From Amanita rubescens (lineage: Eukaryota; Basidiomycota; Agaricomycetes; Agaricales; Amanitaceae): a DNA stretch of 64,000 nt. The translations under genes were made by a program, and so were the position numbers. Below, in pieces: positions 44,754-56,334 of the stretch (its first letter is position 1; each line of letters starts with the position of its first letter). The notes under the pieces were generated by a model, which was not told where the DNA came from, ran no database searches, and saw only the letters and a program-made list of their open reading frames with translations. The stretch lies in the NCBI GenBank assembly GCA_015039365.1, contig WION01000034.1, forward strand, positions 124,001-188,000. Reading direction: 5' to 3'.

Positions 44754-46888
44754 ATGGATTTCGTCATCCCATCTTTGGCCATTGTTCTCGCTTCAACCCT
44801 AGCCTTCGTGTTCCTAAAGCAAAGGCGGCAGGAGCTCCCTTACCCGCCAGGGCCACCACCGAAACCACTCATTGGCAATGCCCTTGACATCCCTTCGAAA
44901 AAGCCATGGATCACGTATCGAAACTTGTCCAAGGAATATAACAGTACGTTCGAATATTTTTCCGCGAACAAAGCTATGTAACGTCTCGCTATTTGCTTCA
45001 GGTGACATGATTCATTTGACCGCGATGAACCAGCATATCGTCATCCTTAATAAGATCAAGGATGCAGTAAACCTTTTTGAGAAGAGATCGGGTGTATACT
45101 CAAGTCGGCCTGTAGTCCCCGTTGTCGAGATGTATGACTAGTTGGAATTGCAAAAGATGTGAGATGCTTACCTCTACCTAGATTGGGTGTGGGGCATATC
45201 ACCCCATTGCTTCCGTACGGCGATGAATGGCGAAAGCATAGGAAATTTTACCAAGAAAGCTTGCGAAAAGATCTTGTACCTTCTTACAATGAAATTCACA
45301 CGGAAAAGGTGCACCTACTGCTCGGTCAACTTCTTCGCTCCCCGGGAAAACTAATGGAACATTCCAAATGGTATTTTACTTCATTTAATTTTTGCGCATG
45401 GTGGCCCTACCCCTATTGTTAGGTTGGCAGGATCAGTTACGATGGCTATGACATTTGGTTACGAATATCCCCCGGGAAAGGAGCATGATCACTTTGTCTC
45501 GCTTGCTGAAGAGACCATAAGCGGATTATCTTCCCTATTCCTACCCGGAAGCACCATTATCAATGTCTTGCCCTTCCTGAAATATATACCGCCTTGGGTG
45601 CCTGGCGCCACGACGCAGAAGTTCGCAGCTAGGATCAGGAGTGTGGCTCACTTGTATAGGAATGAACCTTTTAAATTTGTAGAGCGTCAAATGGTAAGCG
45701 TTCTATTTATCGTTTTCATGTTCTTGGTTTAAAGAAAAGCACAGGCTGCCGGATCGTCGAGGCCGGAGTCCATCTTGGGAAGGGTATTACAGCGTCGTGT
45801 AAAGAAAGATGGGACGTATGAAGATGAGGAGATCCTTAAAGATGCAGTAATGACCACTTACCTAGGTATATCCGCCATATCTACGAATCCCTGCCTCCCT
45901 ACTGACCTTCAGCTTAGCTGGTGTTGAAACAGTAAGCAATGTGAACGAGATTCGGATATAATTTCCAACTTTAGATTTGAATTCAGCTTCAGTCTTCGAT
46001 GATGACCTTTTTCATGACCATGGCGCTTTACCCGGCCGTACAAAAGCGAGCGCAAGACGAAATCGACCGAGTCGTGGGAACAGAGCGACTTCCCAATTTC
46101 GAGGATAGGGTCTCTTTGCCTTACATAGAAGCCCTCCTCCGGGAAGTCTTCAGATGGTGGTGTGTGGTGCCACAAGGCATGCCACATACAACGACTGCGG
46201 ATGATGTGTACAATGGATTCTATTTCCCCAAAGGCAAGTCCACGTCATACATGAAAGGACGTTTAGGTGTAACAGACTCTGCAGGCACGATGGTGATACC
46301 GAACGCCTGGTAAATATAACTGTTCTCTCGTTGGTCACCTTTTATAAAGGATCATCTAAAGGGCTATGATGCGAGATGAAGAAATGTACCCTGATCCAGA
46401 TTCATTCAAACCCGAACGATTCTTCAATGATGACGGCACCCTCAATGATGATACTGTGCCGTATGCCTTCGGTTTTGGGCGCAGGTATGTTGTGCTTGAA
46501 CTATTAACGTGACGCACCAATGTATTCCTCCATATATAGAGTTTGTACTGGCCGACACTTGGCCGAGTCCGTCGTACGTCGTCTTATCGCTCCAAAATAC
46601 CCAGCATGATAAAATGATCTTGGATAGCTATGGTTATTGGTTGCCTGTGTGCTATCCACTTTTAACATCGCCAAGGCTCGAAACGAAAAAGGTATTGAGA
46701 TTGAAATTGATCGGGATGGCTATACCGATTCGGTTATCAGGTAGGATCGAGATCGAGTAATTCGCATAACTGCTTCTTATCTTCTACCCAGCACGCCGCT
46801 CCCGTTCGATTGTTCAGTTACCCCTCGATCTTCTCTGGCTGGGAATATCATCCACGATGCAATTCTTGCTTTGCACCCAAACGTTTGA
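44754..46888 (+). CDS. Cytochrome P450, copy 1
   Basis: Membrane-anchored haem monooxygenase of the fungal group-I type (similar in layout to O-methylsterigmatocystin oxidoreductase-like P450s), 517 residues. Twelve exons: 44754-44943, 45002-45131, 45182-45370, 45423-45693, 45745-45865, 45918-45931 (14 nt), 45987-46233, 46285-46309, 46362-46484, 46540-46573, 46628-46740, 46792-46888. An N-terminal hydrophobic anchor precedes the hinge LPYPPGPPPKPLIGN. The I-helix has A-G-V-E-T (301-305), partly encoded by the 14-nt exon. The K-helix ExxR is E358-R361, PERF is 413-416, and the haem loop FGFGRRVCTGRH has Cys439. Intron 7 begins GCAAGT, a GC-AG intron, and is 51 nt and stop-free. All motifs are intact. 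Substrate is unknown; no other pathway enzyme lies next to it. Confidence 0.88.
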
Positions 46889-47325
46889 CTTTAGGTTGTC
46901 TGCAGGAGATGTAATCATCATCCTCTCGTCCCAGCCATCTTATCTTATTTCAATGTTGAAACATTTGTTCCTTCTGTTGCCCAACCTCCAAACTGCAAAG
47001 GATGGTTTTTTTACTTGTCGTCCTTCGTCAAGCACCTATTAACACAAGTAAGTGAGGGTCTTGACTCTTTTATGATCCCCATTCCTTGGCTCGCGCTATA
47101 TACTCGACGCATTCTTTGATGACGGGGATTAGGACTCTGCATGACCACGATTACAGTTGCATGAAAATATCATTATTCTTTTATCGCTCTTGTAAAGGGT
47201 CGTCGCCGGAGTTGTAAACGATCACGGCACCTACATTTATGACAAAAAGAGTACCTCCGTTGAAAACAAGATCATCATCAGACGTGAAGTTGTTACTTTT
47301 GGTAATCATACAGGAAAAGAAAATG
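46889..47325. other. Downstream of P450-1, no clear gene
   Basis: The first part repeats the sequence downstream of P450-2 (ACATTTGTTCCTTCTGTTG, CTGCAAAGGATGG). A minus-strand frame at 47181-47405 has no family motif. Confidence 0.35.
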
Positions 47326-47793
47326 TCACGGACGTTTATACTTCTCCATACAACCATACCTAAGATCCTCCTTCGAACCTTCTTTCCTTCCATACGGTTC
47401 ATCACAACTATTCACCGTATCATACTCGGTGGTCAACATCCCCGCTCTGCTCCAAGATCCGCTTAACGGTCGCGTCGGGTCGCCGTCATCCACGAAAGTG
47501 CTATCCATATCCGACGGCTTTCGATGTAATCTCGCCTCGGATATCTCTTCACCCTCTCCGGAATGCCTGCGTCCCACAGACGTTTGCGAGACAACCACCT
47601 CTGGTTCTCCGCCTGCCATTCCAGGGCACATGTCAGCCTCTCCCATAGAGTCCGATTCGCAAGCCACTTCTCGTGCAGCGTTTAAATTCTGACCGCGTGC
47701 GACGGCATCGCATATCCAAGTGCGGTTATGGGTATGACGTGAGTGTGTAAGTCGAATACATGGCACAGAGGATACGAGTCTTACGCGGTGCAT
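47326..47793 (-). CDS. Hypothetical protein (155 aa), doubtful
   Basis: ATG at 47793. The polar sequence includes GEEISEARLHRKPSDMDSTFVDDGD. A GTAAGA donor near the start and TCAG before AATTTAAACG suggest that it may be spliced, in which case the first exon is very short. There is a CRE-like site upstream. No homologue is recognised. It could be an exon of a small regulatory protein or chance. Confidence 0.3.
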   Translation of the reverse strand: MHRVRLVSSVPCIRLTHSRHTHNRTWICDAVARGQNLNAAREVACESDSMGEADMCPGMAGGEPEVVVSQTSVGRRHSGEGEEISEARLHRKPSDMDSTFVDDGDPTRPLSGSWSRAGMLTTEYDTVNSCDEPYGRKEGSKEDLRYGCMEKYKRP

Positions 47794-47820
47794 AATCGAG
47801 TTGCAAGAAGTCGATAGCTA

Positions 47821-47828
47821 TGACGTCA
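47821..47828. promoter_or_regulatory. CRE/ATF-like site TGACGTCA
   Basis: Perfect palindromic bZIP site 28 bp upstream of the ATG at 47793 and about 140 bp beyond the kinesin stop codon. Its role is inferred from sequence alone. Confidence 0.3.
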
Positions 47829-47969
47829 CAGGTTAGGTATAATTATAGTGAGACAAATAATCCACAATCCACGACAGCGACAAATAACAATCGACAGCAA
47901 ATCAGCAAACAAAAAAAATCCAGCAAAAATACAATGTGAATGAATGCGCATATAAAACGTGTCGTTTCT

Positions 47970-50900
47970 TCATGGTACGATCGTGTTCTCCTTTCCTCCA
48001 AACACCTCCCGCGCTAGAGTCAGAACGCTCTTTCGAGGTGTTCGCAGGTCCTCGGCTGCTCCGAGGCGCTCGCAGTCAAAGCTGATGTCAAAAGACGTTT
48101 CTTCGGGCAGCTGCTCCATCGTAAGTTGCTGCTGCCCTTTCCAGTCCATCTTCATAGGAGACAAGTCAACCGACATCTCGATTTCGCTACCGCTGGTGTT
48201 TTCCTTGCCATCTAACGGGAACCTCTTCTTGCGATCGGCAAAAGGACTTGCCTTTGCAGAAGCGATTCCAGACTTGGTTGGCGTTCTAAGACTCCCGGAA
48301 GAGGATGGAGGTAGTGTCATGCCCAAGCCAAGCGAATCAAACTTGCTGACAAACGAGGCCAGCGCGCGTCGCTCATCTTCCAGCTTTTTGCGAACCTTCC
48401 TCTCCCGGTCTAGTTGCCGTACGAGTTCCTCAGCCCATCTCTCTTGCTCTTCCCGCTTATTGATTTCTTCTTCCAACTTGCCCGTCCATTCGTTTTCAAC
48501 ATCTTCTTTGACTTTTATTAGCGGCTCGCCCAGGTTATCCTCGTATCCTCGCACGACTATCTCTAGTTCCCTAATTGTCTTGGCTTGCGCTGCGATCAAG
48601 TTGTCCTTTTCATGTTCTGGTGCTGTCGGGGGCAACACGGGCCGTGCCAATAGCGCAGCTTCAAGCGAAAGAATCTGAGTCTCCTGCGATTCAATTTGCG
48701 TCTTGGCTGCAAGGAGCTCTTGTTGAAGCTGATAAGGCGACATATCAAAATCAATTTTGACAGGACTGGCGGGGCGAGAATCATCCCCCTTGCCGTCGTC
48801 CACGGACTGACTCGTTAAGATCAGTCTGGTAAGTTGTGTTATACGCGCGTTGAGATCTTTCATAGCCTTGGACTCATCGGCTTTCTGTTTTTCCGTTAGA
48901 AATAGACGCCAGGAGCATTCATATGTTTACTAACCTCTTTTGTCGAAAGTCTTCTAGTACGGGCTGGCGTTTCTGCCTCCTTCTCGCGTTCCGCCAGTCG
49001 CTGCTTGAGGTCCTCGATCTCCTTCTTGTACCGCTCAATGAGCGCATCCGTATCCACGACTTCCTTCTTCTGTGCGTTCAACTGGAAAATTGTATTAGTA
49101 GTCATTCAAAAGTTCGCAAATTTGAACAAACCTTGACATTCTTGATCCTCCTGGCAAAGAGAAGTGTGCTGGTGCTCTCGGAAATAGCGCTTTGATCGGG
49201 ATTGATTGTACATATAACACTAATACGTGCGTTGCCCGACAGAGACGGCTGTATCATTCGGGTGAGCTTTGAGTTTCGATATGGTACATGGTCACTAGAT
49301 GCGAAACAAGGTTAATAAATGCAAAGTATCCGAAGCTTATGTTGCAAACTTTTTTCTTTTTGATGCATTGTCAGCGAGCGTTCCAATAACACTCCCAAGC
49401 GTCAACAAGCTGGAGAGAATGAATATAAATGCTCCATAAACTTAATCTGGGCAGGAGACGGTGCACCTAGTGTTAATGTATCTGCCTTCCCTCGTCCGTT
49501 CCTTGTCAGATGTAGCCTTCTCGGACCCAGCCAAGTCAATCAAGCTCTGCAAGAAACGTCAAAAATCTTCGCAAATCGCTTAGGACCAAGATCGCTCACC
49601 AGAACAGACGTTCTCACACTTTTTCCACCACGAGACTGTAGCCTTGGCGCGGTGAACCCAATTCCTGGTGTTTGTTTCCCGCTGAAAGCTGGTGTCCTGC
49701 GACCGCTAGTACTAGAGCTTAGGAGCGACGCCGAGATAGATTCTTCTTCCTCTTCTTCTTTCTGCCTTGCTGCAACGCTTTCGTCTTTCTCTCTGCTCTC
49801 TATGACCATTCGGAAAACACTGTGACTGCGACTACTTCGCTCGTTCCAATCGGTACAGGCAGTCCTTCTGTGGGCTTCACCCCTTCTCAAGACTTCCTTC
49901 ACCCCTTTGAGACTGGTAACAACTTCCTCTCTTAACGGCGACAACGTAATATCATTTCCGATGCCACCTTGAATCTGTACCGGATTGGCAGCAGCCACTC
50001 CAGGCGGCGCTAGCAGGTCGTATATGGTCTCGTTGTAAATTTCGAGGTAGGAGCAGCGCAAGAGATACTCTCGGTCTGGTGTCCGCTTGATTGTTGCGAA
50101 TACCTCCCTCATAGACCGGGGGATTATACCAGGCTCTTCACCAGCGCTATCGCCAGAAAGTGTGTACGTCTTTCCCGAACAAGTTTGCCCATATGCGAAG
50201 ATGACGGCGTTGTATCCATCCATGGCAGCTTGGACATGGGCACGGGAGGTAGTAGTGTATATTGGCTTGTTGGCTGCGCCAGTGAGAATGGCATCATAAG
50301 TAAATGAGTTGCTGTTGGAGTGGGCGCTGGGGGAGGAAGGAAAGGAGTTGGCAGTTGAGGGATGCTTGGTAAAGGCCGTGTCTAACTTGACGGTATTTGA
50401 ATCGCATATCCATGCTGAGGGATTTTCTGAAGGTCGGATTCTAGATTGCCGTAAGAACACGAACTAGATGCAAGAAGGGAAAAGCGACATACCGAATAGA
50501 GACCATTACCTTGTCTTGTTTTCCTTGGTCGATGAAGATGTCGTCCAGATCAATTTCGCCGGAGACGTCCGCTGGTTCAACTGTTTTGGAATCGACGAGG
50601 ACATCCTCGGGATTCACGTTGGACACGTCCATTTCGCTCAAAGGGCCTGGCACCGGAGTCATACTCCTACCCCAGACAGTGGAGTTATTTCCGCACACGC
50701 TCTCTGGTCGCCTTTGTTTGGCAGAACTGGGTGTTCCAGGAGTCCGGGGTCTGTTTACAGGCGTACCGGACCTGCTCTTCGAACCATCATCCGATTTACC
50801 GGATGGCGAAGCAGGGACGGTGGGTAGGGGTGTTTTGGTACGGGGAAAATTGCGCGGTTTTGATTCGGCTGAGAGGGGAGCTTTGTACTTTCTGCTCGAG

Positions 50901-51166
50901 CCTAGGAGGCTGGAGCCACCAGGTGTCGATGGGACAGCTGTTCCCGGCAGAACGCTTGAACGACCGTTTATGCTTAAACGTCCACCTATGCTGGACCTGG
51001 CTGAACCCGTTCCGCTTGTGCTGGAGGAATGGGATTTTGAGTGACCCATGGGCGCGGCAGGCGTACGCGAGCTGTACGACATTGCAAGTGAGGTGGAGGA
51101 TAGGCTCCGCCTAGGTGTTGCCAATGGCCGGGCAATACGAGAAGGCGTTGCATTCTGAATTGCCAT
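47970..51166 (-). CDS. Kinesin motor protein (kinesin-7 / CENP-E or Kip2-like)
   Basis: ATP-driven microtubule motor, 959 residues in seven exons: 51166-50493, 50440-49600, 49546-49467, 49409-49350, 49294-49132, 49081-48935, 48884-47970. About 215 Ser/Pro/Thr-rich residues precede the motor (about 218-606). The P-loop is GQTCSGKT (309-316), with Cys where Gly or Ala is usual. Switch I is NERSSRSH (near 427) and switch II DLAGSE (509-514). LLTLGSVIGTLAD and YRNSKLTRMIQPSLSGNA follow. A Glu/Ser-rich insert of about 55 residues lies between switch I and switch II. After the neck come heptad-like stretches, then a tail with SP/TP sites (LSPMKMDW, RTPRKSV) that suit cyclin-dependent kinases. All junctions keep phase. 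Subfamily is inferred from general layout. It is part of the minus-strand housekeeping group with the F-box and kinase genes. Confidence 0.88.
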
Positions 51167-51787
51167 ATTGATCGTTAAGTTAGGTTGTGAAACTGGAGAT
51201 AAGACGAGTGAACGTGAAAGTCAGTCTCGATCGAGTTGTTCGGATGCCCGAAAAGGGAATTCAACCGTGGAAATATTTCAAGGCGCGTTTTCGTCATGTG
51301 ATCGCGTCACCGCCACAACGTGCATCAGGCGCGCGACCCTGAACATTCTTCTGGTCAAAATTCAGCCACTACTCCACTGCATGATACCGCCAGTCGGCCG
51401 TAAGAATTCTCCGAGCGACAAATGATGGCGCTATGAGAACTAGATGGTAACAACAGAACTCGTAATTCGTGGGCCCACGGGCGCCGCATGCTGCAAATCA
51501 ATAGTGGCCCTGATTGCTCCACGGGCGGCGCACGTTGTTGTAAAACCAATGGTGAAAAAAATTAATAAATCAAATATCTCGAGTGGCCCTGGATCCGGAT
51601 GGAAACAAACGGTGAGGAAGGCTGTTCTTGGGATGCAGAGGATAAAATATGACATTGCTAAGTTAGATATCAAAATAATATAACGTACACTAACTTCAAT
51701 ACAAGGTGAATGCGCTACTCTCCTACGTGAATTTTCATCGGGCACTCGCAGCCCAATTTTTCATCAAGAGCTGTAATCACGACACGG
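51167..51787. other. Kinesin promoter region
   Basis: Between the F-box gene stop and the kinesin ATG. The overlapping frames 51440-51745 (-) and 51444-51683 (+) show no conserved motif. Nothing else is seen. Confidence 0.35.
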
Positions 51788-53542
51788 TTAACTGTGAAAA
51801 AAGCAGACGTTTAGCAAGCTGAAACGAACCTTCACCTGATCCTTTGTCCATGGCTCTCTCGTTCTTTTTTTATTCCGTCCACAGTTATCATTGTCCACTA
51901 GGACTGTACCCTCGCCAAGGACTACCTGAATATTTGCACGTTGAAGGCTCGTAACAAAGTTTTGACCGACGTTGTAACACCCATTCAACTCAACATGGCC
52001 CACCGGCTGACAAGGATGCGTGCGGAGTCGTAAGAAGTCAAGCAACTCCTGTCCCAACCCGTCCTTGAATTGGACATGGTCGAAGCAAAGGCTTTCCAGG
52101 AGCGGAAACAAGTCTGGGTGCTCAACTTGTTCATCCTGGGACGCCAACGGCGCTAGCACGGCCCCCGCGCCACCAACGCACGTCAGTATCTTGACATCAG
52201 CAAAGCGACGGAAGAACTCTGCGGTGACCGTTCTAAACGCCTTGTCTTCGTAATCGAATAGACCAATGCTTAATTCCAACTCTTCGCATCCTCGCGTTAG
52301 AGGACTCGTCGGCGAATGAAACATCGAGTCGGGGTGCGGTTCCGTGGTGGAAACGAGATTCAATAAAGGTGAAATCAGGTCCAGCCCTTTCTCGCCGGCA
52401 TATTCCGCTCTCCAGGAGAGGGCAAGCTGTAGAGAGGGCGAATCTTGTTCGTCCATGGAGACGCATTTTTGCCTCGTCGAGCGATTGTGCACGATGATTC
52501 CATCCGGTTGAATCGAGACGTACAAATACGGGTTGGGCGTGTTCGCTCCCCAACTGCGAAACCATGACTGCATGGCGTCGCAGAACAAGGTGAACTCGTC
52601 GTCGTAGCGGACGTCTGTGAATGAAAGTTGCAACGACCTTGGCGGGGGGGAGAAGATACGAATGAGAGTAGCGCAACCCAGAGAACAGCGGTTGATTCGA
52701 AGATCTGCCAATTTGGTGATCGACAGTGCTTCTGTACGCCAGTTGTGCACCTTACGGGGATCATAGAGGTCCCACCTCATCGCACCGTCTATCGATAGAA
52801 ACGTTAAGTGAGGCAAGCACCGGAGCATGGAAGTCCAGTCTGAAACATTGTAATAACTCCAGATATCCCACCGATGCGATAGTTCGAGTCGTTCAAGATT
52901 CGGGGAGCTCTTTAACATAGCCCGGGGGGTGTAACAGTTCGTGAGGGAAAGGTGTCGCAGATGGGGTGCCTCGACATATTCCAGTTTGTGAGCCTGGCCG
53001 AAGAAAGGGAGGTTTGGAAGGTGCTGCTCATCTAGGCGGGCGATATAATCACTACCCAACGCAGACGTCGATGGCGTTTCGTAATCGTCGACATTCTCAA
53101 CGCAGATCCGCAGCGTTTCCAGACTTGACGCCCATTTTTCGGATGACTGTAGCTCCAGGAACATTTGGTAATCTGAGACGAGGGATATTTCCTTTGCGCC
53201 ATGAATGAAAGGGATCCTACATGTATCAAGCTGCTCGTCTGACGAACGCATCGACCGGAAGTTGATTGAAAGCGGACATGATTTCGAGCGCTGAACCACA
53301 GTATTCATCCACCGGCGGTTGCAAAGGTCGGCGGTTGTAATAAGGGACCAGAGAGGAGGGTAGCCGAGAGCGATTTGTCGCCACCGGCTGCATACGTGCG
53401 ATAGACTCATGACCGATGAACGGGTACATGGTTCGTTCCATGAAGATCTAGCGACGAGGAGAAAGATCTGCTGGAGGATTTCTGTCGGAAACTCTAGTAT
53501 CTGCGACCATCGAGTAACGGCGTCTTGATGATATGGATGCAT
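51788..53542 (-). CDS. F-box protein
   Basis: Adaptor likely to recruit substrates to an SCF ubiquitin ligase. The chosen ATG at 53542 gives 584 residues; the open frame extends upstream to 53761 but starts there with GTG. The F-box is at about 10-60: ILEFPTEILQQIFLLVARSS, then SLSHVCSRWRQIALGYPPLW. The rest has irregular leucine-rich segments (SSLETLRICVENV, LPFFGQAHKLEYV, HLRHLSLTNCY, LTFLSIDG) typical of the large, fast-evolving F-box families of mushrooms. No intron is needed. A possible last intron (GTGAAGG...TTCACAG, 51.83-51.79 kb) would only change the final residues. Substrate is unknown. Confidence 0.8.
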   Translation of the reverse strand: MHPYHQDAVTRWSQILEFPTEILQQIFLLVARSSWNEPCTRSSVMSLSHVCSRWRQIALGYPPLWSLITTADLCNRRWMNTVVQRSKSCPLSINFRSMRSSDEQLDTCRIPFIHGAKEISLVSDYQMFLELQSSEKWASSLETLRICVENVDDYETPSTSALGSDYIARLDEQHLPNLPFFGQAHKLEYVEAPHLRHLSLTNCYTPRAMLKSSPNLERLELSHRWDIWSYYNVSDWTSMLRCLPHLTFLSIDGAMRWDLYDPRKVHNWRTEALSITKLADLRINRCSLGCATLIRIFSPPPRSLQLSFTDVRYDDEFTLFCDAMQSWFRSWGANTPNPYLYVSIQPDGIIVHNRSTRQKCVSMDEQDSPSLQLALSWRAEYAGEKGLDLISPLLNLVSTTEPHPDSMFHSPTSPLTRGCEELELSIGLFDYEDKAFRTVTAEFFRRFADVKILTCVGGAGAVLAPLASQDEQVEHPDLFPLLESLCFDHVQFKDGLGQELLDFLRLRTHPCQPVGHVELNGCYNVGQNFVTSLQRANIQVVLGEGTVLVDNDNCGRNKKRTREPWTKDQVKVRFSLLNVCFFHS

Positions 53543-53761
53543 ATAAGTAGTAGTGGAAGGCGGACAACGACCTGTGGGGGTTCCAGGAACCGATGTGAGA
53601 ACATGAACAAATGCCAAGACATTCTTGTCTGACCATAAATATTCGAGCGCCAAAAAAAGACTGAGACCAGGGTGATTGCGGCGTATCGCAGCAGCAAGGG
53701 CCAGGAACGGAAGAGGGCGCACAAACACGTCAAGGCAGACGTTTATAGCTTGGTGACCCAC

Positions 53762-54358
53762 TGCTTCGCACGACTACATTGGGGCAGGCATAATAATAAG
53801 GCAAATTAGTGGCTTGGTGGAGCACGTCCATGTCAAGAATAATGATAAACGATCAGTGTGATGAACGATCTGTCAGCGCCGACAAACGTTTAACCATGGC
53901 TGAAAGTGCTGACAAAAGGGTCGGATGTTTTCTTGATCCTGAAACTGAAGCGCATATTTAAGAGTGGTTTTAGGCTACGCGTCGTACTTCAGTGGGTCCC
54001 GCGTTGCCAGGAGGAAGTGCTTGTGGGAGTCGATGCGTGTTTTGGAGCGTGCCAAAAAAGGTAACACATCAAATAGCATTATATAAGATCCGGACAAGGA
54101 TGTGGCCAAAGAAAGCAACTGTATTCGAATATAGCAGGCTTGTAGGTTGCGCCCGGTCAACCAATACATACATATTGAGTTTAAAGAAACTCAAGTATTG
54201 TCGAATTTTGATCACTAGTAGTAGAATGACGTAGATTCACTCTCAACTCGGGAGCTAATCCTATCCCACGCCCGCCCCTGTTTCCCGCTGCGTCGCATGG
54301 ATTCCCGAGGCTGACCACTCGCTCCATTCCTCACTGGGCTTGACATTTCAATAGAATT
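53762..54358. other. Intergenic, no gene seen
   Basis: Between the F-box and kinase genes. Only short frames are present. Confidence 0.35.
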
Positions 54359-55747
54359 CTAAGCTATTTCACAACTGTCGAAACGCATCCCCGCCCGTGG
54401 TGTATACTCAAACCAAGGATGCCGTACCACTTCTTTTATCGTGATTCTTTTCTCTGGCTGATATCTGAGCATCTTCTCCAATAGGTTGCTCAAAAGCTCA
54501 AGCTCCTCTTCTTCAAGCCGCGTCCCAGGAGGCTCCATCATGGGCTCGTCCCTCTCAATACCCACCTTCTCATCATCTCCAACCGTTTGCAACAACTCTC
54601 TGATAGAGGTCTTTCTCGCTGGAAACGTCGGCTTGCCGTTCACCTGAACCTTCGGTTCGCCATTCTCCTCAAACCACACATGACGCTCCTCGAATTTGCT
54701 CCACCAAGGTTCTGGTAGCTTACCCAACGTGCTAACTATATCCTGTAAAACTGTAGACTTAGAAACGAGAAATGAAGTGAATAGCGAGAATCCAGCACGG
54801 ATCTCGAAGATGGTGCACGCCAACCCCCAAATGTCAGAAGCGGGGGTGACGATGTTGTCGAGACTCGCCTCCGGGGAGAAATAGTGTAATGCTGTACACG
54901 GGTGGTAATCCTTTGGCGGAGCCGTTATGTCGTAGGATTGGCCAAAGTCGGTGACGACAATGTTTTCCTCTAAGAAAGAGATATTGTGGTTATCAATGGG
55001 TTGGACAAGTTCACGGGGAGCGTGTGGCCCAGGCGGTGAGTTGTCCAGGGTTTCAACCTCTTCTGTCCCAGGCTGACCTAGCGTCGAGTAGACTTCCTCG
55101 TCAGTCCATCTGCGGGCCCGGGGTGAGACCTGGAAAAGGATGTTGGATGATGTTAGATCTGAGGGGAGTTTAGCAGTTCACTTTCGACATAACTGTGGAT
55201 ATAACGAACCTCCATGTACAAGTCCGGCGGTGTGCATGAGCTCCACCACCTTAGCAGTTTGCTTTGCCACCTTCCTCGCCAAATCACCTCGGAGCCGCCT
55301 GCTCCCCCTGGATCTCATAGAAAGCACACTCGCTCCAACAAATTGAGTGACAATGCACGTGTGTTTTCCATTTGGCCCTTCCACTGTGAAGTGGTCCTTG
55401 ACGGCTAGGAAATTTTGGCGAGCGGGGTTATGCGTGGCACTAGCGAACGCATCAAGCTTGTCGGGGACAAAAAGGTCCGGGATCTCGTCCGTCGGCAAGT
55501 TGGCGGAACTAAAGCCAGAAAGAACCTTCAAAGCGACCAGAGTGTCCGAATCACCTGGCTTCGGCCGTAGGTCTCGTGCAAGCCATACAGTAGACGAACC
55601 CCCGTAACCCAACTTGTGTAGTATTTTGTAGCGACCGTTGGCGTAGATATCACCAATCGAGACCGGATGAAATCCGTCAGGTTGATACAACTGGATTTCT
55701 TCTATTGGGCATAAGCCGCAAATTTTGTATTTTCTTGGGAACATCAT
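54359..55747 (-). CDS. SRPK-like serine/threonine protein kinase
   Basis: Two exons, 55747-55210 and 55158-54359, give 445 residues. The glycine loop is LGYGGSSTVWLARD (about 45-59), the catalytic Lys is in VALKVL (Lys74), and the catalytic loop is VHGDLTSSNILF (His178, Asp180, Asn185), with Gly in place of the usual Arg of HRD. DFG is at 250-252 and SPE forms the APE site. A long segment between catalytic loop and DFG (190-245) corresponds to the spacer of SR-protein kinases. The intron splits the Asp180 codon and splices in phase. The C-lobe ends with MLRYQPEKRITIKEVVRHPWF. HGD-type loops of this style are common in fungal SRPK-like kinases, so activity is still likely. The C-terminus is complete. 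Confidence 0.87.
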
Positions 55748-56147
55748 TGCGGAGACGTGGGCAATGGTCGAGAAGAGATATAGGGTAGCTAGTCGTTATG
55801 AAAGTAGAGAGACATGATATCGATATTTTGACTCGGTTCATAGACTGTGTCACACCAGGCTCATTCGTCGTGTGACTCTTCTACTCTTGAGTCGCTCCAT
55901 ATCTCTGATAGTATTCAACATAGTTAGAAAGCCCCATCCAACCCTGGACGCACCTTGCCCGCCTCAAAAGATGAAGTGAGCTGCAGAAGAAGTAAAAGGA
56001 TGCGGCGGAGAGGGGGCTTATTCCGGTGAGTAAACCTAATTCCGTCCAGCCTAGGCTAACGCTCCTAACCCTCTAGCGATATCTCCCTCGATCCTCCCAT
56101 TAGCTGCCCCAACTAGCAGGCCGCCGCCCTGGCCGACCAGCGCATCT
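55748..56147. other. Intergenic before the P450 repeat array
   Basis: No gene. The repeat unit begins near 56148, matching 60178. Confidence 0.4.
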
Positions 56148-56334
56148 CATGAATAAAATAGGCGACTTAGGACGTCGGCGGGGGGCAGGGAAGCGGGTTT
56201 AAGCATTGAGTCCTTGACTACTCATGCGCATGCCTACCGTTCTGCATGTGCTCTACGAATCCTGATATGGATTGTCAATGCCATCAAGCTTTTTGAGGGT
56301 TCTACTTGTGTACGTCGAACGACCCAGGTTCCTT

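Noticed and set aside
44754..46888. Broken P450 pseudogene, as suggested by many short frames
   Set aside because: Splicing with standard GT-AG sites and one GC-AG site gives a continuous 517-residue protein with every P450 motif, and the same model works in copies 2 and 3.
53543..53761. N-terminal extension of the F-box protein
   Set aside because: The longer frame starts with GTG, not ATG, and the ATG at 53542 lies just ahead of the F-box. An upstream exon remains possible but has no support.
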